From assembly GCF_000429245.1 (NCBI RefSeq), contig NZ_AUBM01000006.1, positions 409,794-473,793 of the forward strand: a stretch of 64,000 bases of DNA. Direction: 5' to 3'. The DNA is from Schaalia georgiae DSM 6843 (GTDB taxonomy: Bacteria > Actinomycetota > Actinomycetes > Actinomycetales > Actinomycetaceae). Both the position numbers and the translations under genes were made by a program. Shown here one piece after another: positions 8,763-19,200 of the stretch (position 1 is its first letter; every line of letters begins with the position of its first letter). The notes under the pieces were generated by a model. That model saw only the letters and a list, made by a program, of their open reading frames with translations, ran no database searches and had not been told where the DNA came from.

Positions 8763-8936
8763 GGGGCTCAGGGTAGCGAGCGGCCGGGGCGGGTGCGCGG
8801 GGGCGTCTGACCCGTGGGCACCGGTCCCAGGAGCAGCCGCACGAGGACACCGGAGCGCCTGCTCGAGGGCACAGAGGCGGCCCTGCGAGAAGGCGGTGGG
8901 GCCGCGCCGCCCGGGGCCGCCCGGAGGCGGGGCCGA

Positions 8937-11306
8937 CTACTTGAAGGCGTCGGGCCCGCCGCCTGGCGCCACGTCCCCGCAGGCGGTGATCCGGTAGAGC
9001 ACGGCAGCGTCCCCCCGGTCGATCAACTCGAATCCGGTGGAGGTGTCGACGTTGTACAGGCCGGGGAAGCGCGAGGAGCGGGCGAAGTTGTAGTACTGGC
9101 CGTCCTGCTCCTGGTAGTAGTGGGTGATGCCGAGTTTGCGCACGACCTCGCACACTTGCGGATTGGTGTGGATCTCGTTGAAGTGCTTGGTGAGGACGTT
9201 CTGGGAGTCTCCGTCCTGGTTGACGGCGGAGAGCTGGGGGAACACCGCTTTGCGCCCGCCGAGCAGCTCCACGTAGGCCTCGCCGGCGATGGGGTCGCCG
9301 ACGACCAGGGCGTCCTCGGGGGTGGTGGAGCGCATGCGGCGCAGCATCGCCAACTCGCCAGTGGTCGCCATCCCCGGTTTGCCGAGGTGGTCGGAGTCGT
9401 AGACGTAGTCGACCGCCCATGCGCGCGCGTCGAATGCGCCGAAGCCGCTGACGACCAAGGCGGCGACTGCCAGCACCGCGGCCACCGTCCACCGGGGGAG
9501 CCCGGCGAGGAGGGCCGCTTCCTCGTCCTCGTCGGCGCTGCCGTCCCCGTCCTGGTCGGCCCCGGCCAGGGTGGAGGCGGGCAGCCCAGTGGGGGCACCG
9601 CCAACGGCCGGCGCAGAATCCGGGGCGGGGGCGGGCAGCCCGGCGGGGGCGCCCCCCTGCGGAGCGGCGCTGGCGGAGGGCCGGCCCTCCGCCAGCGCCC
9701 GGCCGTCCTGGTCGGCCCCGGAATCGGCGGCCTGGCTGCTGAACCGGGCCACGGCGCCGCGCGCCAGCTCGGCGATCCACGCGAAGCCGACGGCGATCAG
9801 GACGGACACCATGAGGGACTGCAGGCCCATGATCCGGCGCGAATCCATGTACCAGGGCGCCAGCAGGAACATCCGCAACTGCGAGGACGGGCTGTACGCC
9901 AGGGCGGTGAGGCACCCGGCCACCAGGTACGAGGCGAAGGGCCACACGGGCATGCGGCCGCCGCCGGGCGAGGCGGGGACGGTGTCCTCGCGCCCCGGCA
10001 CAGCCAGCCGCGCCAGTCCGGCGACGACGACCAGCCCGGCGACGAGGAACACGAATTGGACGATGGTCCACCAGGTCATCCCCATCGTCTGGGCGAACGG
10101 CGGGAAGGGGACGAACATGTGGGCCAGTCCCTCGCTCCAGCTGACGCCCTGCCTCGGATACTTGCCCATGGCGCGGATCTTCGGCGACGCCAGGACGACC
10201 AGTGGCACCACGACCACCGCCGCGGCCACCAGCGACCACGCGATGCCCGCGGCGCGCCCGCGCACGCCCTGCCAGTCGCAGCTCCGAGCGAGGCCCACCA
10301 GGGCGGCCATCAGGGGGGCGGCCAGGAGCGCCAGCAGCGAGAAGACCGCACTCGGGTGGGCTCCGATCAGGCCCAGGGCGCCCACCATCAGGAACACGGT
10401 CTGCCCGGCCCTGCGCGCCAGCGCCCTGCCCGGCGGACGGGAGCGCCAGTCATCGGCGAAACGGCGTCCGACCAGGACCGCCAGGCCCATGAGGCCGGGC
10501 AGCAGCGCGGTCCCCGTGGCGTTGGGCCACTGGTTGTACATGGTGAGCGCGTCGGCGGGCATATTGGGCATGAGGCCCGCCACGACGGGCGCGGCCAGGA
10601 CCGCTGTTCGCGAGGAGGTGAGCACGGACACCAGAGCCGCTGCGCCGGTGACCCACACCGCCATGAGGGCCAGGGAGGAGACGTTCGAGGCGGGGACCAC
10701 CGTCTGCGGCGTGGCGAAGAGCGCCACGAAGGCGTGCCATCCCGTCGGGTAGTACACCTCGCGCCCGCCGTAGAGCTCGTGGAGGCCGCCGAAGGGGCTG
10801 GCGTCGCCGCCCAAGAGGATGGCGTGGACGCCGTTCATGTGGAAGGTCGAGTCCCACTGCTGCACGGGGTCGGCGGGGTCCGCGCCCGCCAGCATGGGCA
10901 GGGCAGCCAACGCGAAGCCGAGGGCGACCGCCCCCCATGTCGCCCCGCGCACCGCCCTCTGGACGGCGCCCAGGGGGACGCGCGTGCCGATCGCCTCGGC
11001 GAGGGGCATTCCCGGCCGCCACGCGCCCCCGCTCGCGCGCCTCACGTGCAGCCCGAACCAGGTGAGGGCGCCCAGCAGCGCGCACATCCCCAGGACCGGC
11101 AGCACTGTTGCGGCCTCCCACCTGATCGAGGCGCGCGAATAGAGGACGGAGAGCACGGTGACGACCCCGAAGGTGAAGGCGGGGGCCGCGCCCACGGCCA
11201 CCAGCGCCGACCTCGTGCCCGCGCGCGTCCAGAACACGCCCGGCAGCACCAGAGCGACGAGCATCAGGGCGAATGTGGGCGCCAGGAACCACCACTGTCC
11301 GATCAT
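8937..11306 (-). CDS. DUF6541 polytopic membrane protein
   Basis: 789 residues with about a dozen or more hydrophobic segments filling the first 510 residues, then a low-complexity Pro/Gly/Asp/Glu stretch (about 529-592), one more membrane segment and a soluble C-terminal domain of about 170 residues (VVGDPIAGEAYVELLGGRK). This is the plan of DUF6541, an Actinobacterial family that resembles GT-C glycosyltransferases in topology; YYPTGWHAF and an acidic residue in an early extracytoplasmic loop (QQWDSTFHMNG) are consistent with that. It begins 7 bp after the dedA stop, so the two are an operon. Envelope glycan assembly is an inference. Confidence 0.75.
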   Translation of the reverse strand: MIGQWWFLAPTFALMLVALVLPGVFWTRAGTRSALVAVGAAPAFTFGVVTVLSVLYSRASIRWEAATVLPVLGMCALLGALTWFGLHVRRASGGAWRPGMPLAEAIGTRVPLGAVQRAVRGATWGAVALGFALAALPMLAGADPADPVQQWDSTFHMNGVHAILLGGDASPFGGLHELYGGREVYYPTGWHAFVALFATPQTVVPASNVSSLALMAVWVTGAAALVSVLTSSRTAVLAAPVVAGLMPNMPADALTMYNQWPNATGTALLPGLMGLAVLVGRRFADDWRSRPPGRALARRAGQTVFLMVGALGLIGAHPSAVFSLLALLAAPLMAALVGLARSCDWQGVRGRAAGIAWSLVAAAVVVVPLVVLASPKIRAMGKYPRQGVSWSEGLAHMFVPFPPFAQTMGMTWWTIVQFVFLVAGLVVVAGLARLAVPGREDTVPASPGGGRMPVWPFASYLVAGCLTALAYSPSSQLRMFLLAPWYMDSRRIMGLQSLMVSVLIAVGFAWIAELARGAVARFSSQAADSGADQDGRALAEGRPSASAAPQGGAPAGLPAPAPDSAPAVGGAPTGLPASTLAGADQDGDGSADEDEEAALLAGLPRWTVAAVLAVAALVVSGFGAFDARAWAVDYVYDSDHLGKPGMATTGELAMLRRMRSTTPEDALVVGDPIAGEAYVELLGGRKAVFPQLSAVNQDGDSQNVLTKHFNEIHTNPQVCEVVRKLGITHYYQEQDGQYYNFARSSRFPGLYNVDTSTGFELIDRGDAAVLYRITACGDVAPGGGPDAFK

Positions 11307-11313
11307 GCGGCCC

Positions 11314-11997
11314 TTACTCCGCCCCGGCGATGTGCTGCCCGGCGGCGCCCTTGTGGCGCTTGCCCACGACCTCGATGACGACGGGGAGCACGGAGACCAC
11401 GATGATGACAGCCAGGATCACACTGAGGTTGTCGTGGATGAAGGGCACGTTGCCCAGGAGCGCTCCGACGACGAGGAACCCCGCGCCCCACAGGAGGGCG
11501 CCGAGGGTGTTGAAGAAGACGAACTTCGTGTACGGGTAGCGCGCGATCCCCGCGGCGAGGGGGATGAAGGTGCGCACGAAGGGGATGAAGCGCCCGATGA
11601 CCAGGGAGCGCCCCCCGTAGTTGGTGAAGTAGTGCTCGGCCTTCTCCAGGTGCGCCGTCTTGAGGATCCTCGCGTCCGGTTTGAAGAAGCGCCTGCCCCA
11701 TTTGGCCCCCAGGAAGTAGCCGATCTGGGCGCCCACGAAGGCTGCGGCCACCGTCCCGAGGACGAGGGCCGGCAGGTTCAAGCCGAGTTTGTCGTGCAGC
11801 AGTCCCGCCGTGAACAGCAGGGACTCGCCCGGGAGCACGGGGAAGAGGACCCCGGACTCGATGAGGACGATGAGCAGCGTCCCCCACAGGACCCAGGGCC
11901 CCATGGCGACGAGCAGTGATTCGGGGTCCTTGAACCACCCGATGAATGTGTCCAGCGCAGAGGGCGCGGAAGCTGCTGCCAGAGTTGACCAGGTCAC
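11314..11997 (-). CDS. DedA family (VTT domain) membrane protein
   Basis: 227 residues with the DedA signature: a first membrane-reentrant block ending in ESGVLFPVLPGESLLF, the conserved GAQIGYFLGAKWGR, and the arginine-rich IGRFIPFVRTFIPLAAGIARY. DedA proteins support membrane homeostasis and undecaprenyl-phosphate or phospholipid flipping. A GTG start at 11997 is preceded by GGAAGGG. First gene of a unit with the DUF6541 protein; divergent from the MprF-like gene. Confidence 0.9.
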   Translation of the reverse strand: MTWSTLAAASAPSALDTFIGWFKDPESLLVAMGPWVLWGTLLIVLIESGVLFPVLPGESLLFTAGLLHDKLGLNLPALVLGTVAAAFVGAQIGYFLGAKWGRRFFKPDARILKTAHLEKAEHYFTNYGGRSLVIGRFIPFVRTFIPLAAGIARYPYTKFVFFNTLGALLWGAGFLVVGALLGNVPFIHDNLSVILAVIIVVSVLPVVIEVVGKRHKGAAGQHIAGAE

Positions 11998-12071
11998 GAA
12001 GGGCCCTTCCGTCGGGGGAATCGTATCCCCATTACCCTACCTTTCCCACCGGTAAAGCTAGGATAACCGGC

Positions 12072-14759
12072 ATGGATAAGCGCAGGGATTCACATCCGCG
12101 GACCGGCTCCGCGACCGGGGGCGCCTCCCCCTCCGACGAGTGCGCGCCCACCACCCCTGCGGCCGGAGCCCCGGCGGGGATCGCCGAGCAGGGGGACGGG
12201 GCGCCGCAGGGGCGGTCCCCGTCCGGGGAGGAGAGCGCCGACCGGGTTCCCTCCGCACCGCGCGCCGCCCGCCTGCGGGGGCCGGTCTACATCGCCGACC
12301 GCACGGTCACCACGACCCGCAGGCGCGAGGACCTGGTCGAGGTCGCGGTGTGCGCCCTCGGCATCATCGCAGTCTGGGCCCTCGGAGTCGTGGCCAGCGC
12401 CACAACCCGCGGCGTCACGATGGACGTCATGCAGTTCCAGGTCATCAGGAGGATCCTGCTTCTGCCCGTCAACTTCATCGAGGGGATGATCGTCCTCACC
12501 ACGCCCATCGCGGTGGTCTCCTCCCTGGTGCTGCGCCGCCGGCTCCGCTCGATCACCCAGGCGCTGGCGACGTCCGTCGGTGCGGCCATCGGGGGCATGG
12601 CCCTCTCCGCGCTGGCGCGCCTGCTGCCCGAGTCCCTGACGGCTCCGCTCAGCGTCGACCGGGCGATCGCGACCCAGGGCACCCTCAGCGGCGTCGTCAT
12701 CGGGGTCAACATCCTGTTCGTCGTCCTCGCCGCGCTCTTCACAGCCTCGGGCGAAGCGCAGTCGATGCGCTCGGTGCGCTGGGGGTGGGCCGGGCTGTGG
12801 GCGATCGTCTTCCTGTCGGTGATGCGCTCGTCCGTGACGCTGCCAGGCGCGTTCGTCTCCGTGCTGATCGGCCGCGCCTTCGGCTGCACCGGCCGGTGGT
12901 GCTTCGGATTCGGCGGCCAGAGGGCGCGGGGGCGCGCGATCGTGCGCGCCCTGTTGGACATCGGCATCGTCCCCACCCACATCGTCCGCACGGACCTGGA
13001 CACCACGACGGAGCCCCTGCGCACGTGGTCGGTGTCCGAGGACGAGGACGGGTCCCTGCACTCGGAAGCGACCTGTCCGGGCAATATCGACATCGCTGTG
13101 ACCCTGCGCCCCGACTCCGGCCACAACCGGCACTACCAGGCGTGGGACACCGAGGGCCGCAGCCTCGAGCTGGTCGTCGTCGAGCCCGGCCGCGAACTCA
13201 CCGGCACGCTGGTGGACCTGTGGAACAACTTCCGCCTGCGGGGCATCTCCCGGTGGGTGTCCCTCTCCGCGAAAGCCAACGTCGAGCGCGCCACGCTGAC
13301 ATCGTTGCAGGCATCGCAGGCCGGGGTGCGCACCCAGGAGCACGTGGGCATCACCGCCGCCGGGGACTCGATCATCGTCGTCATGGAGGCGCTGGAGCCG
13401 ACCGCGCCGCTCACGGAGTTGGGCGGTGCCCTGACCGACACGCTCCTCGACGAGGCGTGGGCACAGTTGGCGGCCGCCCACACCCGGGGCATCGCCCACC
13501 GCAACCTCGCCCCCAACTCGGTCGTAGTGGACACGGAGGGACGCGTGTGGCTGCTCGACTGGGACCGCGGCGAGGTGGCCACCACGGACCTCAACAGGTC
13601 GATCGACGTGGCCCAGATGCTGGTGCTGCAGGCTCTCGCGGCGGGGCCCGAACGGGCGCTCGCCTCGGGCAGGCGCTGCGTCGGGGACGAGGCGCTGGCC
13701 GCCTGCGCCCCCCTCATCCAGAAGCCGGTGCTGCCCACGGCCGTGAACCAGCGGCTGCGCCGGTCGGACCTGCTGGGGGAGTTGCGCGGCGCGCTCGTGG
13801 AGGACTCGGAGGCCGAGGAGGCCGGCACCGCTAACATCCAGCGCTTCCAGCCGCGCACGGTCATCACCTTCGCCATCCTCTTCGTCGCCGTGTTCGTGGT
13901 CCTGGGCTCTTTGAACTTCTCCGACATCGTCAACGCGCTCACCCGGGCGAACCCGTGGTGGATACTGGCCTCCGCCCTCCTGGCGTGCCTGATCTGGGTG
14001 GGGGCGAGCGTGCCGCTCATGGCCCTGAGCCCGGAGCGGCTGCGCTTCTCCGACACCCTCATCGCCCAGGTCGCCGCCTCGATCATCACCATCGTGGCGC
14101 CCGCTGGGGTCGGCCCCGCGGCCCTCAACCTGCGCTACCTGCGCAAGAAGCGGGTACCGACGGCAATGGCGGTCACCACTGTGACCCTCATGCAGCTGTC
14201 CCAGGTCCTCATCACGATCACACTGCTGCTCCTGGTCGTGGTGGTGTCGGGCGCCTCCTTGTCGGTGTCCATCCCCTACGGGACGATCCTGGCCGTCGTC
14301 GGCGTCGTCGTCGCCGTGGTGGGCGCGACCCTGGCGGTGCCCCGCGCCCGCGCGTGGGTGTGGTCCAAGGTCGAGCCCACGTGGCAGCAGGTGTACCCGC
14401 GCCTGCTGTGGATCGTCGGCCAGCCGCGCCGCCTCGCGCTGGTGGTGTGCGGCAATCTGTTGATGAACATCGGCTACGTGGGGGCGTTCTGGTCCGCGCT
14501 GACGGCGATGGGGGGCTCCCTGGAGTTCTCGAACGTGGCGCTCACCTACCTGACGTCGAACGCCCTCGGCTCCGTCATCCCCTCCCCCGGCGGCATCGGG
14601 CCCGTTGAGACCGCCCTCACCGCCGGCCTGCAGGTGGCGGGCGTGTCGGTGTCCATCGGATTGCCGACGGCGATCATCTACCGCCTCGTGACGTTCTACG
14701 GGCGCATCCCCTTCGGGTGGGTGGCGATGAAGTACATGGAACGCAAGGACTTGATCTGA
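12072..14759 (+). CDS. MprF-like flippase domain fused to a kinase-like domain
   Basis: 895 residues. A Pro/Gly-rich cytosolic leader (1-75) precedes a first membrane bundle (about 95-235). A cytosolic protein-kinase-like domain (about 270-560) follows with IAHRNLAPNSVVVD near residue 474 in place of HRDxKxxN and LLDWDRGE in place of DFG: the catalytic aspartate is replaced, so phosphotransfer is doubtful. The last 300 residues form the lysylphosphatidylglycerol-synthase transmembrane (UPF0104) domain ending in the typical IPSPGGIGPVETALTAGL. The MprF aminoacyl-transferase domain is absent. A role in lipid or glycolipid translocation is inferred. ATG at 12072 has AGGAT upstream. Confidence 0.8.
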   Translation: MDKRRDSHPRTGSATGGASPSDECAPTTPAAGAPAGIAEQGDGAPQGRSPSGEESADRVPSAPRAARLRGPVYIADRTVTTTRRREDLVEVAVCALGIIAVWALGVVASATTRGVTMDVMQFQVIRRILLLPVNFIEGMIVLTTPIAVVSSLVLRRRLRSITQALATSVGAAIGGMALSALARLLPESLTAPLSVDRAIATQGTLSGVVIGVNILFVVLAALFTASGEAQSMRSVRWGWAGLWAIVFLSVMRSSVTLPGAFVSVLIGRAFGCTGRWCFGFGGQRARGRAIVRALLDIGIVPTHIVRTDLDTTTEPLRTWSVSEDEDGSLHSEATCPGNIDIAVTLRPDSGHNRHYQAWDTEGRSLELVVVEPGRELTGTLVDLWNNFRLRGISRWVSLSAKANVERATLTSLQASQAGVRTQEHVGITAAGDSIIVVMEALEPTAPLTELGGALTDTLLDEAWAQLAAAHTRGIAHRNLAPNSVVVDTEGRVWLLDWDRGEVATTDLNRSIDVAQMLVLQALAAGPERALASGRRCVGDEALAACAPLIQKPVLPTAVNQRLRRSDLLGELRGALVEDSEAEEAGTANIQRFQPRTVITFAILFVAVFVVLGSLNFSDIVNALTRANPWWILASALLACLIWVGASVPLMALSPERLRFSDTLIAQVAASIITIVAPAGVGPAALNLRYLRKKRVPTAMAVTTVTLMQLSQVLITITLLLLVVVVSGASLSVSIPYGTILAVVGVVVAVVGATLAVPRARAWVWSKVEPTWQQVYPRLLWIVGQPRRLALVVCGNLLMNIGYVGAFWSALTAMGGSLEFSNVALTYLTSNALGSVIPSPGGIGPVETALTAGLQVAGVSVSIGLPTAIIYRLVTFYGRIPFGWVAMKYMERKDLI

Positions 14760-14889
14760 CACTCCGGCCGCCGCCGGTCCCCGCCGCACCTGCTGACGCG
14801 GCCGCCCCGGGGTCTGGACGGGGCCGCGCGCCCCGTCTATCGTGGAGAATGCGCCTGTTCCTCCTACTATCGAAGCAAAGGAAGATCCC

Positions 14890-15918
14890 ATGACGCATTC
14901 AACACGACCGCTCCGCGCGTTCGCGGTGGCGCTCCTCGCCACCGCCTCCTCCCTCGCCGCCGCCGGCATGGCCCAGGCCGCGCCCGCGGCCCCCACCGAC
15001 GTCGTCACCTACGACGCCCCCGGATCGGAGTCCGCCGACTGGTCGACGGACAACGACCTGGACGCGACCGGTTACTGGACCCCGGAGAGGATGCGCAACG
15101 CCATCCCCGTGGACTCGGACCCCGAAGCCGCCCCGGATCCCACTTTCCCCCAGCCCCCCTCGGGCACTTCCCTGCTGTCGGCGCCCGTGGCGCCCGACTC
15201 CGCGCCCGTCGACCTCACCGAGCCCGTGGAGCCCGCGTCGGGCGACAGCCCCACGATGCTGCTCGGCAATCAGGTGTACGTGCCCATCACCACGGGCAAG
15301 GTGTTCTACTCCGTGGGCAGCAACGACTACGTGTGCTCCGGTTCATCGATCAACACCCCGGGCAAGTCGATGGTCGCCACCGCCGCCCACTGCCTCCACG
15401 CGGGTGCGAAGGGCACCTGGCACTCGCGCATCGCCTACGCGCCCGCCTACTCCAACGGCACGACCCCCTTCGGCCTATGGCACATGAAGACCGGGACCGC
15501 TTTCACCGGGTGGACGGACAGGTCGGACGCCCGGTACGACTACGGTTTCTTCATCGTCTACCCGCTCAACGGCAGGTACCTGGTGGACCGCGTGGGCGGC
15601 AACGGCCTGACCTACAACCGCGGCACGACGAACAAGGGCGTCCGCATCTGGGGCTGGCCCGCCGCTGCGCCCTTCGACGGGAACCGCCCCTACCACTGCG
15701 ACGGGGACACCTTCGCCCACAACGCCTGGGGGGACATGGCGATGAATTGCAGGATGAACGGCGGTTCCAGCGGCGGCCCGTGGCTGACCGACACCTCCTC
15801 GGCCACTGTCGGCCGCGTCTTCGGCGTCACCTCGCGCATGACCACCTCGGGCCCTCCTCGCCTCATCTCGAGGCCGTTCAACGAGGACGTCGTCAGGCTC
15901 TACAAGACGCTGGAGTAA
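14890..15918 (+). CDS. Secreted trypsin-like serine protease
   Basis: 342 residues. A Sec signal peptide with cleavage after MAQA (about residue 30), a propeptide rich in Pro/Asp/Ser containing GYWTPERMRNAIPVD, then a chymotrypsin-fold domain: catalytic His167 in VATAAHCLHAG, Asp217 in RYDYGFF and Ser294 in GGSSGGPWL. Four cysteines could form two disulfides. No sorting signal, so it is probably released. The ATG at 14890 follows AAGGAAG; the in-frame ATG at 14842 would spoil the signal peptide. Similar to V8/glutamyl endopeptidase-like proteases of Actinobacteria. Confidence 0.85.
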   Translation: MTHSTRPLRAFAVALLATASSLAAAGMAQAAPAAPTDVVTYDAPGSESADWSTDNDLDATGYWTPERMRNAIPVDSDPEAAPDPTFPQPPSGTSLLSAPVAPDSAPVDLTEPVEPASGDSPTMLLGNQVYVPITTGKVFYSVGSNDYVCSGSSINTPGKSMVATAAHCLHAGAKGTWHSRIAYAPAYSNGTTPFGLWHMKTGTAFTGWTDRSDARYDYGFFIVYPLNGRYLVDRVGGNGLTYNRGTTNKGVRIWGWPAAAPFDGNRPYHCDGDTFAHNAWGDMAMNCRMNGGSSGGPWLTDTSSATVGRVFGVTSRMTTSGPPRLISRPFNEDVVRLYKTLE

Positions 15919-15921
15919 CCG

Positions 15922-16182
15922 ATGGGACGGTATCGACACAGCCGCATGGCGGTCCTGGTCTCGGCGGTGGCCGTAGTGGGCGTCCTCGTCGCCCTGTACG
16001 CCTGGAGCACGGCGGTGGGACGCGAACCCGGCACAACGGACCCCAGCCCCTCGGTGTCCCAGTCCGACCCCTCGTCGGAATCCACCGCGACCCACGTGCC
16101 CTACGACCAGAGCGCCCAGTCCTACTGGACGGAGGACCGCATGCGCAATGCGGAGCCAGCGGAAATGCCATCCGCTCCTTAG
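15922..16182 (+). CDS. Small membrane-anchored protein, probably a truncated protease paralogue
   Basis: 86 residues starting 3 bp after the protease stop. One N-terminal membrane segment (about residues 9-28) precedes a Ser/Thr/Pro-rich linker and a C-terminal SYWTEDRMRNAEPAE, which matches the propeptide of the adjacent protease (GYWTPERMRNAIP). It stops just where the protease propeptide would lead into the catalytic domain. This looks like the N-terminal relic of a second, signal-anchored protease gene, or a propeptide-only protein that could act on the protease in trans. The ribosome site is weak; translation may be coupled. Confidence 0.6.
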   Translation: MGRYRHSRMAVLVSAVAVVGVLVALYAWSTAVGREPGTTDPSPSVSQSDPSSESTATHVPYDQSAQSYWTEDRMRNAEPAEMPSAP

Positions 16183-16197
16183 CCTCCTGCTGGAAGG

Positions 16198-16237
16198 GGG
16201 GTCGGCGCGCCTCGATCATTCGCGGCGCGCCGACCCC
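16198..16237. terminator. Strong hairpin between convergent genes
   Basis: A perfect 14-bp stem, GGGGTCGGCGCGCC paired with its complement at 16224-16237, closes a 12-base loop between the small gene and the LRR surface gene. No long U-tract. It could terminate both convergent transcripts. Confidence 0.8.
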
Positions 16238-16266
16238 TTCATCACTGGTTGTGTCCCGCGCAGGGG

Positions 16267-19200
16267 TCAGTGCCTCAACTCCCCTGTGGGCTCGAAGAAG
16301 CGCCAGTACCCGTCGATGTGGCGCCAGCCGGTCGTCATCTTGCCGGAGTCCCCCAGGTAGTACCAGGATCCCTCGATCTTCTGCCAGCCGGTGGTCATAT
16401 GGCCCGCGGCGTTCAGGTAGTACCAGGTTCCACCGTCATTGACCCAGCCGATCGCCATAGCACCCCAACCGGGGATCAGGTAGTACCAGGCGCCACCATC
16501 GACCAACCAACCAGTGGACATCGCACCAGAAGCCCCATGGTGGAACCAGTACCCGCCATCACGCACCCAACCAGTGCGCGCATGCCCCGACTCGTCGAAA
16601 CGGTACGTCGCACCATCGATCACCAGGGCCTGACCACGCGGATACGTCCCATCGCCGAACCGGTACCACCAACCAACAGAATCCCGCACCCACTGGCCCT
16701 CACCAGGCACCGGAGCAGAAGGCACGGCAGAACCCACCACACCAGCGACCACACGGAACGTGATATCCCTCGTCTCGACGCGCAACGACGCCCCATCAAC
16801 CAACGGAACCCACGTGAAGCGCACCCACGAGGAGAGCACTCCCCCGTCGGCGCCGTCGGGTGACGGATCACTGTCGTAGGCCGAATTCCAGTCGGAGACG
16901 ACGGTCTCAGCGCCGCCGGGCCCGATCTCGATGGCGCGGGCCTCGCGTCCGACGGAGACGCCGCCGGTCAGCGTGGCCGTCACCTCAATGGTCTGGCCCG
17001 CCTCCACCTGGACCTTCGAGGCATCCCCCACCTGGTCGATCACAGGCGAGGACAACGACAGAGCCGGATCCACATACCGGTGCAGCTGGGACGCCGGATC
17101 CAAACCGGCCTTCTCCATAGCCGCCCTGGCCACCGACCACGCGACCGACCCCTCACCGGCAGCCACGTACACGTGAGAGGCGGCGAGCTGCTCGGCCTTG
17201 AGGGCGCCTGTGGTGAGGACGAGCTCCTCGACGGTGGAGGGGAGCACCAGGGTCTGCGGGAAGTTGCCGTGGGTGTAGGCGATCCGCTTCATGCCCTCGC
17301 CGAAGAAGGCGGACGCGGCGTACCTGGGGGTCGTTTCCTCCGGGGATGTGAAGGAGCCGTCCTTACCGCCGCGCACAATCATGCGGATGGGCAGGGCGCC
17401 GGTGAAAGCGGCCTCCCCGATGGTGCGGGTCCGCGCGCCGAACTCGATGGTCCCGACCCGGGTCCCCGCGAAGACGTCGGCCACCTCCTCCAGGGAGTCG
17501 GGCAATGCCACGTCGGTGAGTTCGGGGATCTCTGCGAAGGCCTCGGCCCCGATGGCCTTCACGCCCTCGGGGACGACCACTTCGCGCAGCGTTGGAATGC
17601 CCTTGAAAGCGGCCTCGTCGATCTGCGCCGTCCCGGGGCGCACCGAGTACGCGGGCGTGGGGGCGGCGACAGCGGCGTAGACCAAATGGCACCCGTCGTC
17701 GCGCTGCTGGTAGAGGACGGAGCCATCCAGCGAGAGCACGGGGTTGGAGGGGGCGAGGCTCAGGGAGGCGAGCGCGGTGGAGCCGGTGAAAACGCGCGCG
17801 CCCACCTCGGTCAGGCCCGAGCCCAAGTGGACATCCTTCAGCTCGGGACTGCGGGCGAACGCCTGGTCGCCGAGGGAGGCGACGGAGTCGGGTAGAGCGG
17901 CCGAGACGAGCCCCGTCTCGGCGAAGGCGTAGGAGCCGATAGCAGTGAGACGGCCCAGGTCCGCCCTGAAGTCGACCGTTCGCAGGGCGCGCGAGGCGAA
18001 GAACGCCTCCTCGCCGATGGTCTTCGTGCCGCCCAAGTCCACCCGGGCCAGCGAGGGCATCGCCCAGAACGCGGATTCCTCGAGGGCCTGGAAGCCCTTG
18101 GGAAGCACCACGGACTCCAGGCCGGAGCCGCTGAAGGCCTTGTTCCCGATGCTGCGCAGCGAGTCGGGCAGTACGATCCCGGTCAAGGCCGCCCCGAAGA
18201 CGGCGGAGGGCTCGATGCGGGTCGTCCCGTCGAGCACGGTGTACGTGCCACCACTGCCCTTCGCGGCCGGGTAGGCGACCAGGCCCGTGCGGTCCTTGGA
18301 GTAGAGCACGCCGTCGACCGCCTCGTAGGAGGCGTTGGCGGGGTCGGCCGTGAAGGCGCCGAGTTGAGGGGATCCGGCGAAGACAGTGGACAATTGCCCG
18401 GCGGCCACACCGCGCCCGATGTGGACGCGGGTGAGGGATCCGTTCCCACCGAATGCCGAGCCCCCGACGGTGGTGACGGAGTCGGGGATGGCGAGTTCAC
18501 TGATACCAGTGTTGTTGAAGGCGAACTCACCGATGGAGGCCAAGCCCTCATTGAGGCCCACGTGGGCGAGGTTCGGGGTTTCCGCGAACGCGCCGTAGCC
18601 GACGGAGCGCACGGAGGCGGGCAGGTCGATGGAGCGCAGTCCCGACTCGGTGAACGCGTCTCGCCCAATGGTCACGAGGGAGAAGGGGAATCCCGCAGCG
18701 GCCGAGCCGTCGGCCTGGCGGACACCCAGTCCTCTGAGTTCGCGCGCACTGCGGAAAGCGGAGTCGCCGATCTCGGTGACCCCGTCGCCCACGACCACTT
18801 CCTCGAGCAGTCCGGTGCCTTGCGCCATGCGAGCGGGGAGCGAGGTGAGGGAGTCGGGCAGCGACAAGCGGGTGATGCCGGAGCTCGCGAAGGCTCCCTC
18901 GCCGAGGGAGGCAGTCTTCGCCGGCACGGTGATCTCCGTGAGGGCGAGCGTGTTCAAGGCCACTTCGGCGCCGAGGGCGGTGAGCTGGGAGGGGTGATCG
19001 GCGGTGTCCTCGAAGACCAAGGTCTTCAGCTGCCGGGCATCGGCGAACGCCCTGTCGCCGATGGTGCGGACGGTGGAGGGGACGGTGATGCGCTCGGCGG
19101 TGGTGCCGCGCATCGCCTCGTCGGCGATCGCCGTGACCTTGCCGGGGATCCTGACGTCGCTGGCGGAGCCGGTGTAGCGCAGGAGCACGCCGTTGGCGTC

